From a virus, in IMG/VR virus record IMGVR_UViG_3300025645_000325, positions 1 to 29,501 of that record: a stretch of 29,501 bases of DNA; one strand, written 5' to 3'. A program made the position numbers and the translations under genes. Positions within the stretch are counted from its first letter, which is position 1; every line of letters starts with the position of its first letter. The notes below the pieces were generated by a model. The model searched no databases, was not told the DNA's origin, and was given only the letters and a program-made list of their open reading frames with translations. Shown here piece after piece: positions 1-9,694 of this stretch.

Positions 1-1
1 T

Positions 2-1690
2 TCAGATATTGAAAACAAAAAAACTACACACGCTAAAGTAGCAGAGCTTCTAGGTGTAAATAAATCTACTGTTACCAGAATGTACAATGCTTATAGAGAA
101 GATAAACAGATTATAAAAGCCCAAGAAAATTGGGAAACACCTGAAGAAGCTATAGAGTCATTAAAAGATTTTAAAGATTTTAGAAATAGATATTTTAAAA
201 CAGAAACAGGTGACCCATACGAAACTGCTGATTTTCACGAAAGTTGGATTAACTCAATAATAAAAGCTATAGAAGAAGGTGGCGAACAAATGATTCTCTC
301 TCCACCACGACACGGCAAGACAGATTTACTTACACACTTTGCTGTATGGCAGATATGTAAAAACCCTAACATAAGAATTATGTGGGTAGGTGGTAACGAA
401 GATATTGCTAAGAATGCAGTAGGTTCTGTACTAGACCAATTAGAGAATAATGAATTATTAATAGAAGAGATATGTGGACCTGGTAACAAGTTTCAACCAA
501 AAAACAGAAGTGGTAAGTCTTGGAGTTCTGGACAGTTTACTGTAGGAACTAGAACAGTTACTGGTATTAAATCACCTACAATGGTATCTGTAGGTAAGGG
601 TGGTAAAATACTTTCTCGTGACTGTGACTTAATTATTGCAGATGACATTGAGGACCACGGCACAACAATACAACCTAGTGCAAGAGAACAAACAAGACAA
701 TGGTGGACAACTACTTTGTCATCTCGTAAAGAGGAACATACAGCTGTAGTTGTTATAGGGTCAAGACAGCACCCTGAAGATTTATATAACTTTCTTTTAG
801 AAAACCCAGAGATGCACACTATTGTTGAAGAAGCACATAGTTCAGAATGCGTACTACCAGAACACGAAATAATAGAACATCAAGATTGTATGTTGTGGCC
901 TACTAAAAGAACTTACAAATGGTTAACCTCAAGAAAAACAGCAGCTGAAACTACAGGTGGTAAAGCTATATTTGAAATGGTGTATCTCAACAAAGCATTC
1001 GTTGATGGTATAACAATGTTTAACTCAGAAGATATAGATAACTGCAGAGATGTTAATAGAGTTATAGGACACATACCACCAGGCACACATTTAATTGCAG
1101 GTTTAGACCCAGCAAGTACAGGCTTTCAGGCTTGTGTACTTTGGGCTGCAAACCCAGAAACAGGTCAGTTGTATTTAGTAGATATAGAAAACGAAGAAGG
1201 TGGTGGTGTCATACAAGCTAGAGAATCTATAAAGAAATGGTATGAAATGTACGGCCTTGCTCATTGGGTTATAGAAGAAAATGGTTTTCAAAAAGCTATT
1301 AGGCAAGATGAAAAGATAAAAGATTACTGTGCAAGGTTCGGTATATATACAGAGGGTCATCAAACACAACGAAACAAATTTGACCCAATATTTGGTGTAG
1401 GGTCTATGTCACAATTATTTAAAGAAGGCTTGATTAATTTGCCGTATGGTAGTGCAGATTCTGAAGTTAAGAGTAATATATATCGTAGACAGTTAATTTA
1501 TTTTTCTTCATCTGCTAGTAAGGCGAAGAGCAATAAAGGGTACAAGTCAGATGTTGTAATGGCATCTTGGTTTCCTTTAAAAGTTGTTAGAAGGTTAGGA
1601 AAAGAACGATTAGCTGAGGTAGGATTAGACTACACACCTAGTTTTGGAGAATGGGATATAAGCGATATGAATGAAAGTCCTTGGGGATAA
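2..1690 (+). CDS. terL: Terminase large subunit with N-terminal HTH (5' partial)
   Basis: This is the ATPase/nuclease motor that packages DNA through the portal and cuts concatemers. From the ATG at 80, a Walker A-like PPRHGKT lies at residues 75-81, a Walker B-like DLIIADDIED follows, and a RNase H-fold nuclease motif LIAGLDPAST and a late acidic motif (SDVVMASW) come towards the C-terminus. The reading frame stays open upstream of that ATG to the window edge. The upstream codons encode a helix-turn-helix (AKVAELLGVNKSTVTRMY) continuous with the ATPase, so the ATG at 80 is internal and the true start lies outside the window. The stop at 1688-1690 is one base before the portal ATG. The family assignment rests on motifs and position beside the portal and is firm; the exact terminase subfamily is not determined. 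Confidence 0.93.
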   Translation, partial: SDIENKKTTHAKVAELLGVNKSTVTRMYNAYREDKQIIKAQENWETPEEAIESLKDFKDFRNRYFKTETGDPYETADFHESWINSIIKAIEEGGEQMILSPPRHGKTDLLTHFAVWQICKNPNIRIMWVGGNEDIAKNAVGSVLDQLENNELLIEEICGPGNKFQPKNRSGKSWSSGQFTVGTRTVTGIKSPTMVSVGKGGKILSRDCDLIIADDIEDHGTTIQPSAREQTRQWWTTTLSSRKEEHTAVVVIGSRQHPEDLYNFLLENPEMHTIVEEAHSSECVLPEHEIIEHQDCMLWPTKRTYKWLTSRKTAAETTGGKAIFEMVYLNKAFVDGITMFNSEDIDNCRDVNRVIGHIPPGTHLIAGLDPASTGFQACVLWAANPETGQLYLVDIENEEGGGVIQARESIKKWYEMYGLAHWVIEENGFQKAIRQDEKIKDYCARFGIYTEGHQTQRNKFDPIFGVGSMSQLFKEGLINLPYGSADSEVKSNIYRRQLIYFSSSASKAKSNKGYKSDVVMASWFPLKVVRRLGKERLAEVGLDYTPSFGEWDISDMNESPWG

Positions 1691-1691
1691 T

Positions 1692-3437
1692 ATGACACCA
1701 GAAGAAATACAATACGCTATAACAAATTTGCACTTTGATAATCAGAGTGCTTATTCTACTAGAGGGCGTATTCGTGCAATTATGAATGGTGGACCTGATG
1801 GCATACAGGCTTTGCTTGGTGACCAATTAAAAGGATTTGAAGATTGGCAAGTACCTGTACCTAACTTAATGATGTCAGGATTAGAACACTTATCACAAAA
1901 AATTGGTCGTATTCCTAACTTAAAAGTAGATGTACCTAATGGTAAAGATTCTGAAAGAGCAAGAGCTAAAGCAGATAAGATTAGCAGAATTGTAAATGCT
2001 TATGATGAGGTACAAAAATTAGATTTACAAATGCCACAAGTAGGTAGATGGCTACCTGGTTATGGTTTTGCTGTATGGGTTATTAGAGAAAAGAAAGATG
2101 CCAATGGAACACCTTATCCTTGTGCAGAACTTCGTGACCCTTACAATTGTTTTCCTGGTTATTTTGGTGCAGACCAACAACCAAAAGAAATGGCTATTGT
2201 TCGTAGAGTTCCTAAAGAAGCTCTAGCAAGAACTTATCCTAAATCAGCAGAAAAAATTATGGCTAAAGATGGATATGAAACTAACACACTAGGTATTGGT
2301 AATGCCTATGCTTCTGCTTATACAGATTCTTACAATGGTAGTTGGGCTAACTCTAATGGCGAAGGTGACTTAATAGCAGAGTATTATAACTTAGATGGAA
2401 CTTATATATTCCATATGACCTCTGCAACTATTCTTGACTTCATACCAAATCCACTAGATAGTGGACCTGCGTTTGTTGTTGCAAAGAAATTTGCATTTGA
2501 CAGATTGCAAGGACAGTATGACCAAATCATAGGACTTATGGCTTCTATGGCAAAGATTAATGTGATGTCAATAATAGCTATGGAAGATGCAGTATTTACA
2601 GAAACTAACATATCAGGCGAAATAGAATCAGGACAGTATCGTAAAGGTAGATTTGCTGTAAACTATTTAGCTCCAGGTACACAAGTTAGTAAACCTGCAT
2701 CAAATGTTCCTTATCAAATATTTCAACAAATAGACAGAATAGAAAGACAACTTCGTGTTGGTGGTTCTTATCCTGTATCTGATGATTCACAGTCACCACT
2801 TAGTTTTGCAACAGGTAGAGGATTAGAAGAACTAGGTGCATCTATGTCACTTATGATTAGAGAGTATCACACAGTTATGGCTGATGCTATAGAGATGATT
2901 GACACTAAGAGATTAGAGTGGGATACAAAAATGTATGGTGGACAAAGTAAAGCATTGTCAGGATATATGAATAACACTTTTTATTCTGAAACATATGAAC
3001 CAGTTAAAGATATATCAGATTCTTTTAAAACACGCAGAGTGTACGGAGCTATGGCTGGTTATGATGAACCACAAAAAATTGTTACAGGATTGCAATTACT
3101 TAATGCAGGTATTATTGATACACAAACTTTACAAGAAAATTTAGATGGCTTAGATAACTTAACAAGAGTTAATGAAAGAATTACAAAAGAAAAAGCAGAC
3201 AAAGTATTATTTGAAACGTTATTAGCACAAGCTCAACAGGGTGACCCTAAAGCAACTATGACTGTTGTGCAGATACGAAAGAATCCAGATAATATGCAAA
3301 ATATATTAGATAAATTTTTTACTGCAGAAGAACCAGAAATTCCTGTGGCTGAACAAGAATTGCTTGGAGGTGAAGCCTTACCACCACAAGGCCCACCACC
3401 AGGCATTAATCAAGTGTTACAAGGACTAGGTGGGTAA
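1692..3437 (+). CDS. Portal protein
   Basis: A 581-residue protein directly after the terminase, at the usual place for the dodecameric portal that forms the DNA channel at the head vertex. The N-terminal region (about 45-200) has features typical of portals: a VPNLMMSGLEHL helix, IGRIPNLKV, then a GFAVWVIRE strand and LRDPYNCFPGYFG. The middle is mixed alpha/beta and the last 60 residues are Pro/Glu-rich (PPQGPPPG). An ATG at 1671 is in frame, but the one at 1692 follows GGGG at 1683-1686 with five bases between and leaves the terminase gene intact, so 1692 is preferred. The stop overlaps the next ATG (TAATG). The assignment comes from position, size and motif resemblance. Confidence 0.82.
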   Translation: MTPEEIQYAITNLHFDNQSAYSTRGRIRAIMNGGPDGIQALLGDQLKGFEDWQVPVPNLMMSGLEHLSQKIGRIPNLKVDVPNGKDSERARAKADKISRIVNAYDEVQKLDLQMPQVGRWLPGYGFAVWVIREKKDANGTPYPCAELRDPYNCFPGYFGADQQPKEMAIVRRVPKEALARTYPKSAEKIMAKDGYETNTLGIGNAYASAYTDSYNGSWANSNGEGDLIAEYYNLDGTYIFHMTSATILDFIPNPLDSGPAFVVAKKFAFDRLQGQYDQIIGLMASMAKINVMSIIAMEDAVFTETNISGEIESGQYRKGRFAVNYLAPGTQVSKPASNVPYQIFQQIDRIERQLRVGGSYPVSDDSQSPLSFATGRGLEELGASMSLMIREYHTVMADAIEMIDTKRLEWDTKMYGGQSKALSGYMNNTFYSETYEPVKDISDSFKTRRVYGAMAGYDEPQKIVTGLQLLNAGIIDTQTLQENLDGLDNLTRVNERITKEKADKVLFETLLAQAQQGDPKATMTVVQIRKNPDNMQNILDKFFTAEEPEIPVAEQELLGGEALPPQGPPPGINQVLQGLGG

Positions 3438-3640
3438 TGTCATTAAACAAAGATTTTTCTGATATAGTACACTACTCACTTGGTGAAGTAGATGAACTTG
3501 GTGATGATATATTGTTAGAAGAAACATTACACGCTCCTAAAATATTTCACGACCAAATGCCACCTATGGTTTTTCCTTTTGGATATATGATTATAAGTTC
3601 TACATTTATGTATTACGAAGATGAGGATGAAGATGAGTAG
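3437..3640 (+). CDS. Small acidic protein of unknown function
   Basis: A 67-residue protein that I do not recognise. It starts at an ATG overlapping the portal stop (TAATG) and ends in a run of alternating Asp/Glu (EDEDEDE) preceded by a moderately hydrophobic stretch (MVFPFGYMIISSTFMYY). The codons for the acidic tail include a GAGG that can act as ribosome-binding site for the next gene, which starts inside this one. The position between portal and the internal virion proteins suggests a minor virion or assembly role, but nothing in the sequence proves it. The coupling on both sides supports that it is a real gene. Confidence 0.65.
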   Translation: MSLNKDFSDIVHYSLGEVDELGDDILLEETLHAPKIFHDQMPPMVFPFGYMIISSTFMYYEDEDEDE

Positions 3641-3992
3641 AGCACCAAAAATTAATAAAACAAAATTAAACACACCACCTGCAGCTAGAAATTATGTAGA
3701 TAATACAAAAATGACTTATGGTGGAAAAACAGCTATGAAAGGATTTTTAGATGATGCTCCTAAATTTACTAATGAAATAGTTACAGAAACAGCTGCACCT
3801 CAACAAATACCAGTTGACCCATCATTACAAAAACAATTAGACTTAGATGCTTTCGCTTCAACAAATAGACAATCTGAACCAGTAACCACAGGCTTAGGTG
3901 GTAAGCCAAAACAAATGGACACTACTAGAGAGTTAATAGTAGAGTTGTACAACTTAACAGGTGATATAAACTTAGCCAGATTATTGAGATAA
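3633..3992 (+). CDS. Hypothetical protein in the virion operon
   Basis: A 119-residue hydrophilic protein of unknown function. In-frame ATGs occur at 3621, 3627 and 3633. The ATG at 3633 (MSRAPKINKTK) is preferred because GAGG sits six bases upstream and the overlap with the previous stop is short. The N-terminal third is basic (KINKTKLNT), the middle is rich in Gln, Thr and Pro and looks disordered, and the C-terminus (TTRELIVELYNLTGDINLARLLR) should form an amphipathic helix. A flexible protein with a C-terminal docking helix would fit a head-completion or scaffold-like partner, but that is inference. The stop overlaps the next start (TAATG). Confidence 0.65.
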   Translation: MSRAPKINKTKLNTPPAARNYVDNTKMTYGGKTAMKGFLDDAPKFTNEIVTETAAPQQIPVDPSLQKQLDLDAFASTNRQSEPVTTGLGGKPKQMDTTRELIVELYNLTGDINLARLLR

Positions 3993-6900
3993 TGTCGTAC
4001 TCAATATTTGACAGCGATATAGCAGATGATGAAGAAGCTAGGCAACAACAAGATAAGTTAAATAAACCTTCTATGGCTACAAAAGAAATGGCACAACAAG
4101 CTGCAGCTATAGCTAATAAGTACCCTACATTACCAGCAGGAGCTGTTGTAGGTGCTGCTCGTTTAAACATCTCACCTGATGACCCAAGACTAAAACAAAT
4201 TGTTATACAAGATTCTATTATTAAAGAAGAAGAAGGATTTGGTGCTGTTAAAACTGCAACTAATTTTGCTAAAGAAAAAGCTAAGTCAGGATTAAGAGGA
4301 TTATTTTTAGGGTTTCAATCTGCTTGGGAAGAAGGACTACCAGAAAAAGTTAGATATTTAGAAGCTAGACAACAAGGTATGTCACACGAAGAAGCTAAAG
4401 CTGCTTCTGAAACAGAATTATTTAAAGCAGGTATTACTGGTAAAGGTGATTTAGGTGATGGTTTATTTCTAGGAAGCACAGACCCTACAACAACAGATGA
4501 ATATAAAAACTTAGTTGAATCAGGTGTTAGTCCTGTAGATGCTAGACAGTTTGTACTAGATAATATTTTAGGTCCACAGATATACGAAGAGCAAAGATTA
4601 AAAGCTGAAACAGGTGTGCAATTCCAAGGCGATAGAAGAGCAAAGTTTGAAGCAGCAGGTGTTGCACCTACAGTTACTATTGGTCGTTGGTTGTTTAAAC
4701 CATTTGATGAAGTTATAGAACCAGGTACTAAAGCATATAGTTTTGTTACTGGCACTATAGATTTATTAGCACAGATATTTGCAGACCCTACAGCGTTAGT
4801 TACATTAGGTCTATCTAAAGTAGGTAAGTTAGGTAAAACATTTACTAACTTACAAGATATGAAAAAGTTTGAATCTAGTGGATTAATAGGTGCAGCTAGG
4901 AAATCAATACACGGACCAACTACTAAACAATTTTTAGCTGGAGATGAAGGTTTAGTTTTTAAAAAGTTTTTATGGGAAAATGCAGAAAATGGACAAGTAA
5001 TAGTAAAACAGTCTAATGAGCAAATTACTGATAAAAAGTTTTTAGATGAACTAAGAAAAATTAAAAGAGATAATCCTAATGCAAAATTTGAAGATGTAGA
5101 TAAAGAGCTAACAACATTTGTAGATGGATATTTAAGTAATCAATTAATTACAGAAGGTATGTTGCCAAAAATAGTTAGTAGAAAAAATCGTTTAACAAAA
5201 ATGATGGATAAAACTTATGGTGCAAGAATGATTACTGCAAATGTTGATGAATCTTTAGTACAGATGACAAGACTTTTAAATCTTGCAACTGACCAATTAG
5301 ATGCAGATGCAGCACAACAATTAAGTAGTAAATACTTTAATAAAACATTAGATGCTTTAGGTAGTGATGATGCACCAACAGAAGTAGTAAATGTATTAGT
5401 TGAGTTTTTTCAAAAAGATTTTAAAAACCCTATTGTAAAAAACTTTGGTGGAAAAATAAATAAAGATGGAAGTATATCAGGCCTATCAGAATTTCAAGTC
5501 AACCTTATAGAACGAGGCACTAATGTAATGGGCAAGTTTTATGCAGATGGTGATATGGCTAAAACAGCAGGAAGAAAATACAGTAATTTTGATTTACCAT
5601 TTTCTGGATTGTTAAAAACTATATTAAAGAAAAAAGGTAAGTCTTTAGATGAAGAGGCTTTACTTATGAATCCATTAACAGTTACGCAATTAGCAGATGA
5701 AATATATTTACCTAACCCTACAGATTTACTTAGAGTAGGTAAAGCATTAGACACAAAACTAGGCCCTATAGGTAGTAAAGCATTTGCTGGGGAAAGTGTA
5801 GATACAGTTCGTAGATTTATGGATTTTTATTATGGTGGAATATTTAAACCATTAGTGTTGTTAAGACCAGCTTGGACATTAAGAGTAGTAATGGAAGAGC
5901 AAATAAGATTAATGGCTTCTGGAACTACTAATGTAATAAGACATCCTATTGATACTATATTAAGAGCTTTTAACAGAGGGCCTGAAACACAAATAGGATT
6001 ATTAGGTTCATTTGATAACAACGCTTATCACATATCAGCACTAACAGAAACAGCAGGTACTTTGTCCTCTATAAGAAGAAGGTATGCAGGTGCAGGTACT
6101 TGGGGTACAGTTGATAAAGGTAAGAACTTTAACTCTTGGAAAAACGCATCTTTTAGAAATGTTTTACAAGCATACTTTGACCCTTTGTCAAAAGAGTTAG
6201 CAGCTATACAGTTGTTACCTGCAGCTAAAAGAGCAACAGCATTAAGAGCTTTAAAAAAGAACGCTAACAAAAAAGGTCATTATTTAAACAACCACATTAA
6301 AAAAGTTACAGGTGCTAAATCACATATGTTTAATGGTGCAGGTAGGCAATCAGACCCAGGTAGAAAACTAGCTGATGAATTTATTAATTATGTAAATGCA
6401 AACTTAGCTGATATAGCAGGTGGTTCTGTGTCAACTAAAACAGCTAAAGGTGCTACTGCAGCATCTAGTAGATGGATTCAAGAAACAGGTAAACCAGAGT
6501 TATTAGAATTTATTGCTAGAAAAGATGCAGTTGATGATTTAGCTGGTTTAAAAAATGTAGACTTCGAAAAGTACTGGCGTGGTGAATTAACAAATACAGA
6601 GTATGACAGAATTACAACAAAACTTAGACAAAATCAAGAACAAATTAAAAAAGATTTTTTTGAAAAATATTTAGATTTATTACCTAAAACAGCTAAAGCC
6701 GAATTATTTTCTGACAAAAGAAGTATTAATATGGCTAATGATTTTGTAGATAAAGCATTTGATATGCTTATGTCTGTACCTACAAATAAATTATCTAGGT
6801 CTGTTGCATTTAAAGCTAACTATTGGAAAAAAGTAGGAGAACTAGCTGGTTTTACTAATAAACAAACATTAAACAAACTAATTAAACAAGCTAAAGAAGC

Positions 6901-8668
6901 AGGTATTGATAAAGGTACAGCAGCAGAAAGAAAAGTATTTAAAAAAATAACATCTTACGAAGGACAAACAGGTGGCATTAACGATATAAAAATACTAGAC
7001 AAAGCTGCAGCATCATTTTCTTTAGGAGAAACTAAAAAACTTCTTTATGATGTGACTACTAGAACAAGATTAGGTAACTCTACTAGAGCATTGTTTCCTT
7101 TCGGTGAAGCATTCGTAGAAATATTTACAACTTGGGGAAGAATTGTTAGACAAGAAAGAGGTAGGCCTTTAAGAAGAGCACAACAAATAATTCAATCAGG
7201 TAGAAAAGAAGGTGCAAAGTTTGAAGATGATGACCAGAAAGGTTTCTTTTATCGTGACCCACTTACTCAACAAGAAATGTTTAATTACCCAGGACCTGGT
7301 TTGATTAGGAAATGGATGTTTAAAGATTTAGAAGAAAATGGTGTAAAAGTTAATATGCCTGTTTACCTGCAATCTGTTAACTTAGCAGCTAATGTAATAC
7401 CTGGATTTGGTCCAACTATTACAGTACCTGCAGCATTTTTAAATGAAAAATTTAAAGTATTTAAACCAGAAGGTATTGCACAGTTTATATTGTTTGGTGA
7501 TTTTTCAGCACCTAGAGCTGGTACTCCTGGTGAAATAGCTACAGCTTTAACTCCTTTTCCTAGTTACTTAAGAAAATTTGCTACAGCATTTACACAAAAT
7601 ACTGATGAAACAAAAAGAATGTTTAACAATACAACTATTGAAGTGTACAAAGCATTACTATTAACCGAACAAGCATCAGATGAGTCACCAGCACAAGCAC
7701 AAAAAGCATTAGACCTTGCTGCCGAATATGCTAAAGAAATAATAATGTTTAGAGCGTTTGCACAATGGGTAGGTCCAGCAGGTCCTGCATCTCCTAAATA
7801 TGAAATAACAGATAAGACTGGTAATTTCTTTTTATTTGAAACATTAGCTCAGGAATGGAGAGATATATCAAATGCAGCAGGTGATATAGATGAAGCTATG
7901 ACAGAGTTTACAGGTAGATTTGGATTTAATCCTATAACTATTGCAACAGCTAAAACAGAAACAATAAAGAAAAGACCAATTACTGCAGATGGTGCTGAAT
8001 GGGAAAGAAAAAACCCAGACCTAGTAGAAAAGTTTGATTTAACTTATGGGTTTTTAATTGATGAAACAGATGCAGAGTTTTCTTATGATGCTTATTGGAA
8101 TCAAATAGTAGAAGGTGAAAGAGCACCTAGGACACCTGAACAATGGCAAAGGGCTAAGAATATTCTTCTTGGTAACTTAGAGTTTGAGGCTTGGTTAATA
8201 AAAAATGATTTAGTTAATAAAACAGACAAGGTATCTACTGCTGCTAAAAGAAATAAAAAAGCAGATATAGCATCTAGATATTATGGATATGGACTATCAA
8301 TACCTGGTTCAACTAAGAAACCAGAGCTAGATGAAATAATTATGGAACTATATACTTGGTTTGACCCTGTAACTTATGAAATAATACCTGAATTAAAACA
8401 ACAACCTGTAGCACAAGCACTGGTAGAATATATTAAAGAAAGAGATAAAGTTATAGAGGTGACAACTAATATAGCAGGTAGCAGTTACTTACCTACTTCG
8501 TTTAGAACATCAGCTAAACTTGTATCTTTTAGAAAACATTTACGAAATGTTAAGGCTCAAATTGGTGTTAAATATCCAGAATCTAAGAGTTTACTAGAAG
8601 AAGTGTTTGAAAGAGAATTAAGAACAGAATACGAGGATGAAGAATTGCTAAAGGCGTTGAACGAATAA
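3992..8668 (+). CDS. Giant internal virion (ejection-type) protein
   Basis: At 1558 residues this is the largest gene in the window. No catalytic motif is recognised. It is mostly predicted helix, rich in Lys, Ala and Glu, with a few hydrophobic stretches (for example FDEVIEPGTKAYSFVTGTID at about 240-260, YYGGIFKPLVLLRPAWTLRV at about 611-630 and VNLAANVIPGFGPTITVPAA at about 1128-1148) that could interact with membrane. Size, helical character and location among structural genes of a phage without a tape-measure gene fit an internal core or ejection protein, the kind that leaves the head with the DNA in podoviruses. A fused polymerase or protease was considered but no signature was found. 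It overlaps its neighbours by one base on both sides. Confidence 0.7.
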   Translation: MSYSIFDSDIADDEEARQQQDKLNKPSMATKEMAQQAAAIANKYPTLPAGAVVGAARLNISPDDPRLKQIVIQDSIIKEEEGFGAVKTATNFAKEKAKSGLRGLFLGFQSAWEEGLPEKVRYLEARQQGMSHEEAKAASETELFKAGITGKGDLGDGLFLGSTDPTTTDEYKNLVESGVSPVDARQFVLDNILGPQIYEEQRLKAETGVQFQGDRRAKFEAAGVAPTVTIGRWLFKPFDEVIEPGTKAYSFVTGTIDLLAQIFADPTALVTLGLSKVGKLGKTFTNLQDMKKFESSGLIGAARKSIHGPTTKQFLAGDEGLVFKKFLWENAENGQVIVKQSNEQITDKKFLDELRKIKRDNPNAKFEDVDKELTTFVDGYLSNQLITEGMLPKIVSRKNRLTKMMDKTYGARMITANVDESLVQMTRLLNLATDQLDADAAQQLSSKYFNKTLDALGSDDAPTEVVNVLVEFFQKDFKNPIVKNFGGKINKDGSISGLSEFQVNLIERGTNVMGKFYADGDMAKTAGRKYSNFDLPFSGLLKTILKKKGKSLDEEALLMNPLTVTQLADEIYLPNPTDLLRVGKALDTKLGPIGSKAFAGESVDTVRRFMDFYYGGIFKPLVLLRPAWTLRVVMEEQIRLMASGTTNVIRHPIDTILRAFNRGPETQIGLLGSFDNNAYHISALTETAGTLSSIRRRYAGAGTWGTVDKGKNFNSWKNASFRNVLQAYFDPLSKELAAIQLLPAAKRATALRALKKNANKKGHYLNNHIKKVTGAKSHMFNGAGRQSDPGRKLADEFINYVNANLADIAGGSVSTKTAKGATAASSRWIQETGKPELLEFIARKDAVDDLAGLKNVDFEKYWRGELTNTEYDRITTKLRQNQEQIKKDFFEKYLDLLPKTAKAELFSDKRSINMANDFVDKAFDMLMSVPTNKLSRSVAFKANYWKKVGELAGFTNKQTLNKLIKQAKEAGIDKGTAAERKVFKKITSYEGQTGGINDIKILDKAAASFSLGETKKLLYDVTTRTRLGNSTRALFPFGEAFVEIFTTWGRIVRQERGRPLRRAQQIIQSGRKEGAKFEDDDQKGFFYRDPLTQQEMFNYPGPGLIRKWMFKDLEENGVKVNMPVYLQSVNLAANVIPGFGPTITVPAAFLNEKFKVFKPEGIAQFILFGDFSAPRAGTPGEIATALTPFPSYLRKFATAFTQNTDETKRMFNNTTIEVYKALLLTEQASDESPAQAQKALDLAAEYAKEIIMFRAFAQWVGPAGPASPKYEITDKTGNFFLFETLAQEWRDISNAAGDIDEAMTEFTGRFGFNPITIATAKTETIKKRPITADGAEWERKNPDLVEKFDLTYGFLIDETDAEFSYDAYWNQIVEGERAPRTPEQWQRAKNILLGNLEFEAWLIKNDLVNKTDKVSTAAKRNKKADIASRYYGYGLSIPGSTKKPELDEIIMELYTWFDPVTYEIIPELKQQPVAQALVEYIKERDKVIEVTTNIAGSSYLPTSFRTSAKLVSFRKHLRNVKAQIGVKYPESKSLLEEVFERELRTEYEDEELLKALNE

Positions 8669-9693
8669 TGGAAACATCAACATTTATAGATAGAATTGTT
8701 GAGATACTTAGGTATGTAAACTCACAACAACAAGCAGGAGAAAATCAACTTACTTTAACTCAAGAAGAATTTGAAACTATCAATACAGCAACAGATATAA
8801 ACACAGCATCAAGTTATTTATTAGCATATGGTGTACCTCAATATTTAGTTAACTTAGCATTAGATGAAAATGAATCAGTAGATTCTTTAGGTACATATGA
8901 TTTAAGTATGCAATCTGCCATAAATGAGTTTGGTATGGTACAACCAGGTTCTTCTCCAGTAGGTGTGACTGCAGGATATGTTAGCCCAAGAGGAGAATCA
9001 GCTACAGAGTACTACACAGAAAATGATTTAATAGATAACTTTGCTGGATTAGGTGAAGAAACAATAGCAGGTATTCAAGCACAATTAATAAATGCAGGTA
9101 TTTTAGAAACTGATGCTTCATTTATTGCTGGTGATTGGGGGCCTACTACACAAAGAGCTATGAGTTTTATTCTAGGAACAGTTAATAGAAGAGGTGTAAC
9201 AGAAGAAGAAAAGATTACTGGTGCAGCTTGGGAACAAGCATTAAACGAATATGAACTTAATCCACTTCCTAAGTACCCAGATAGTGCAGCTTATCTTCCA
9301 CCTGATTATGCAAGTGTATCTAACTCAATAGTAAGTATGTTTAGAAGAAGTGTTAATCGTGACCCACAACCTTATGAACTAAAATTATTAGCTAATACAT
9401 TGTATTCAGAATCGCAACAAGCCTATACTCAATCAGAAGATTTAGATAAAGAAACAAGACAACAAGATGTATCAGGAACTGGTTTACTTGCAGGTGAGTA
9501 CGGAAATTATTCAAAGGAAAATGTACAAGCTAAGATAGACAGTGAGGGCCTTACTGAGATAGACCCATTAGCAAGAACACAGTTTGGATTTAACAATATG
9601 ATACAAAACGAATTAGGAAGGTTAGGAGAAAATGCAGATACCAGGCGTACTAGGGCTAGTCTTTTCGCTTCTCTTAACCAACGGCCAAATTAA
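8668..9693 (+). CDS. Virion protein with peptidoglycan-binding-like repeat
   Basis: A 341-residue protein in the internal virion block. Residues about 122-170 resemble a PG_binding_1 module: a helix with a Gln/Leu pattern (TIAGIQAQLINAGIL) followed by GDWGPTTQRAMSFI, which matches the family's G-x-x-G-x-x-T-x-x-A-[VM]-x-x-[FM] turn and helix. A second segment (SMFRRSVNRDPQPYELKLLA, from about 222) looks like a repeated helical hairpin. The gene immediately downstream encodes a transglycosylase, so the two probably work together in local cell-wall penetration at infection. The match is by eye and the module is diverged. Confidence 0.6.
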   Translation: METSTFIDRIVEILRYVNSQQQAGENQLTLTQEEFETINTATDINTASSYLLAYGVPQYLVNLALDENESVDSLGTYDLSMQSAINEFGMVQPGSSPVGVTAGYVSPRGESATEYYTENDLIDNFAGLGEETIAGIQAQLINAGILETDASFIAGDWGPTTQRAMSFILGTVNRRGVTEEEKITGAAWEQALNEYELNPLPKYPDSAAYLPPDYASVSNSIVSMFRRSVNRDPQPYELKLLANTLYSESQQAYTQSEDLDKETRQQDVSGTGLLAGEYGNYSKENVQAKIDSEGLTEIDPLARTQFGFNNMIQNELGRLGENADTRRTRASLFASLNQRPN

Positions 9694-9694
9694 T

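Noticed and set aside
4315-4755. 146-codon open frame on the - strand inside the giant virion gene
   Set aside because: Low-complexity product, no ribosome-binding site, and fully antisense to a long gene with consistent coding character.
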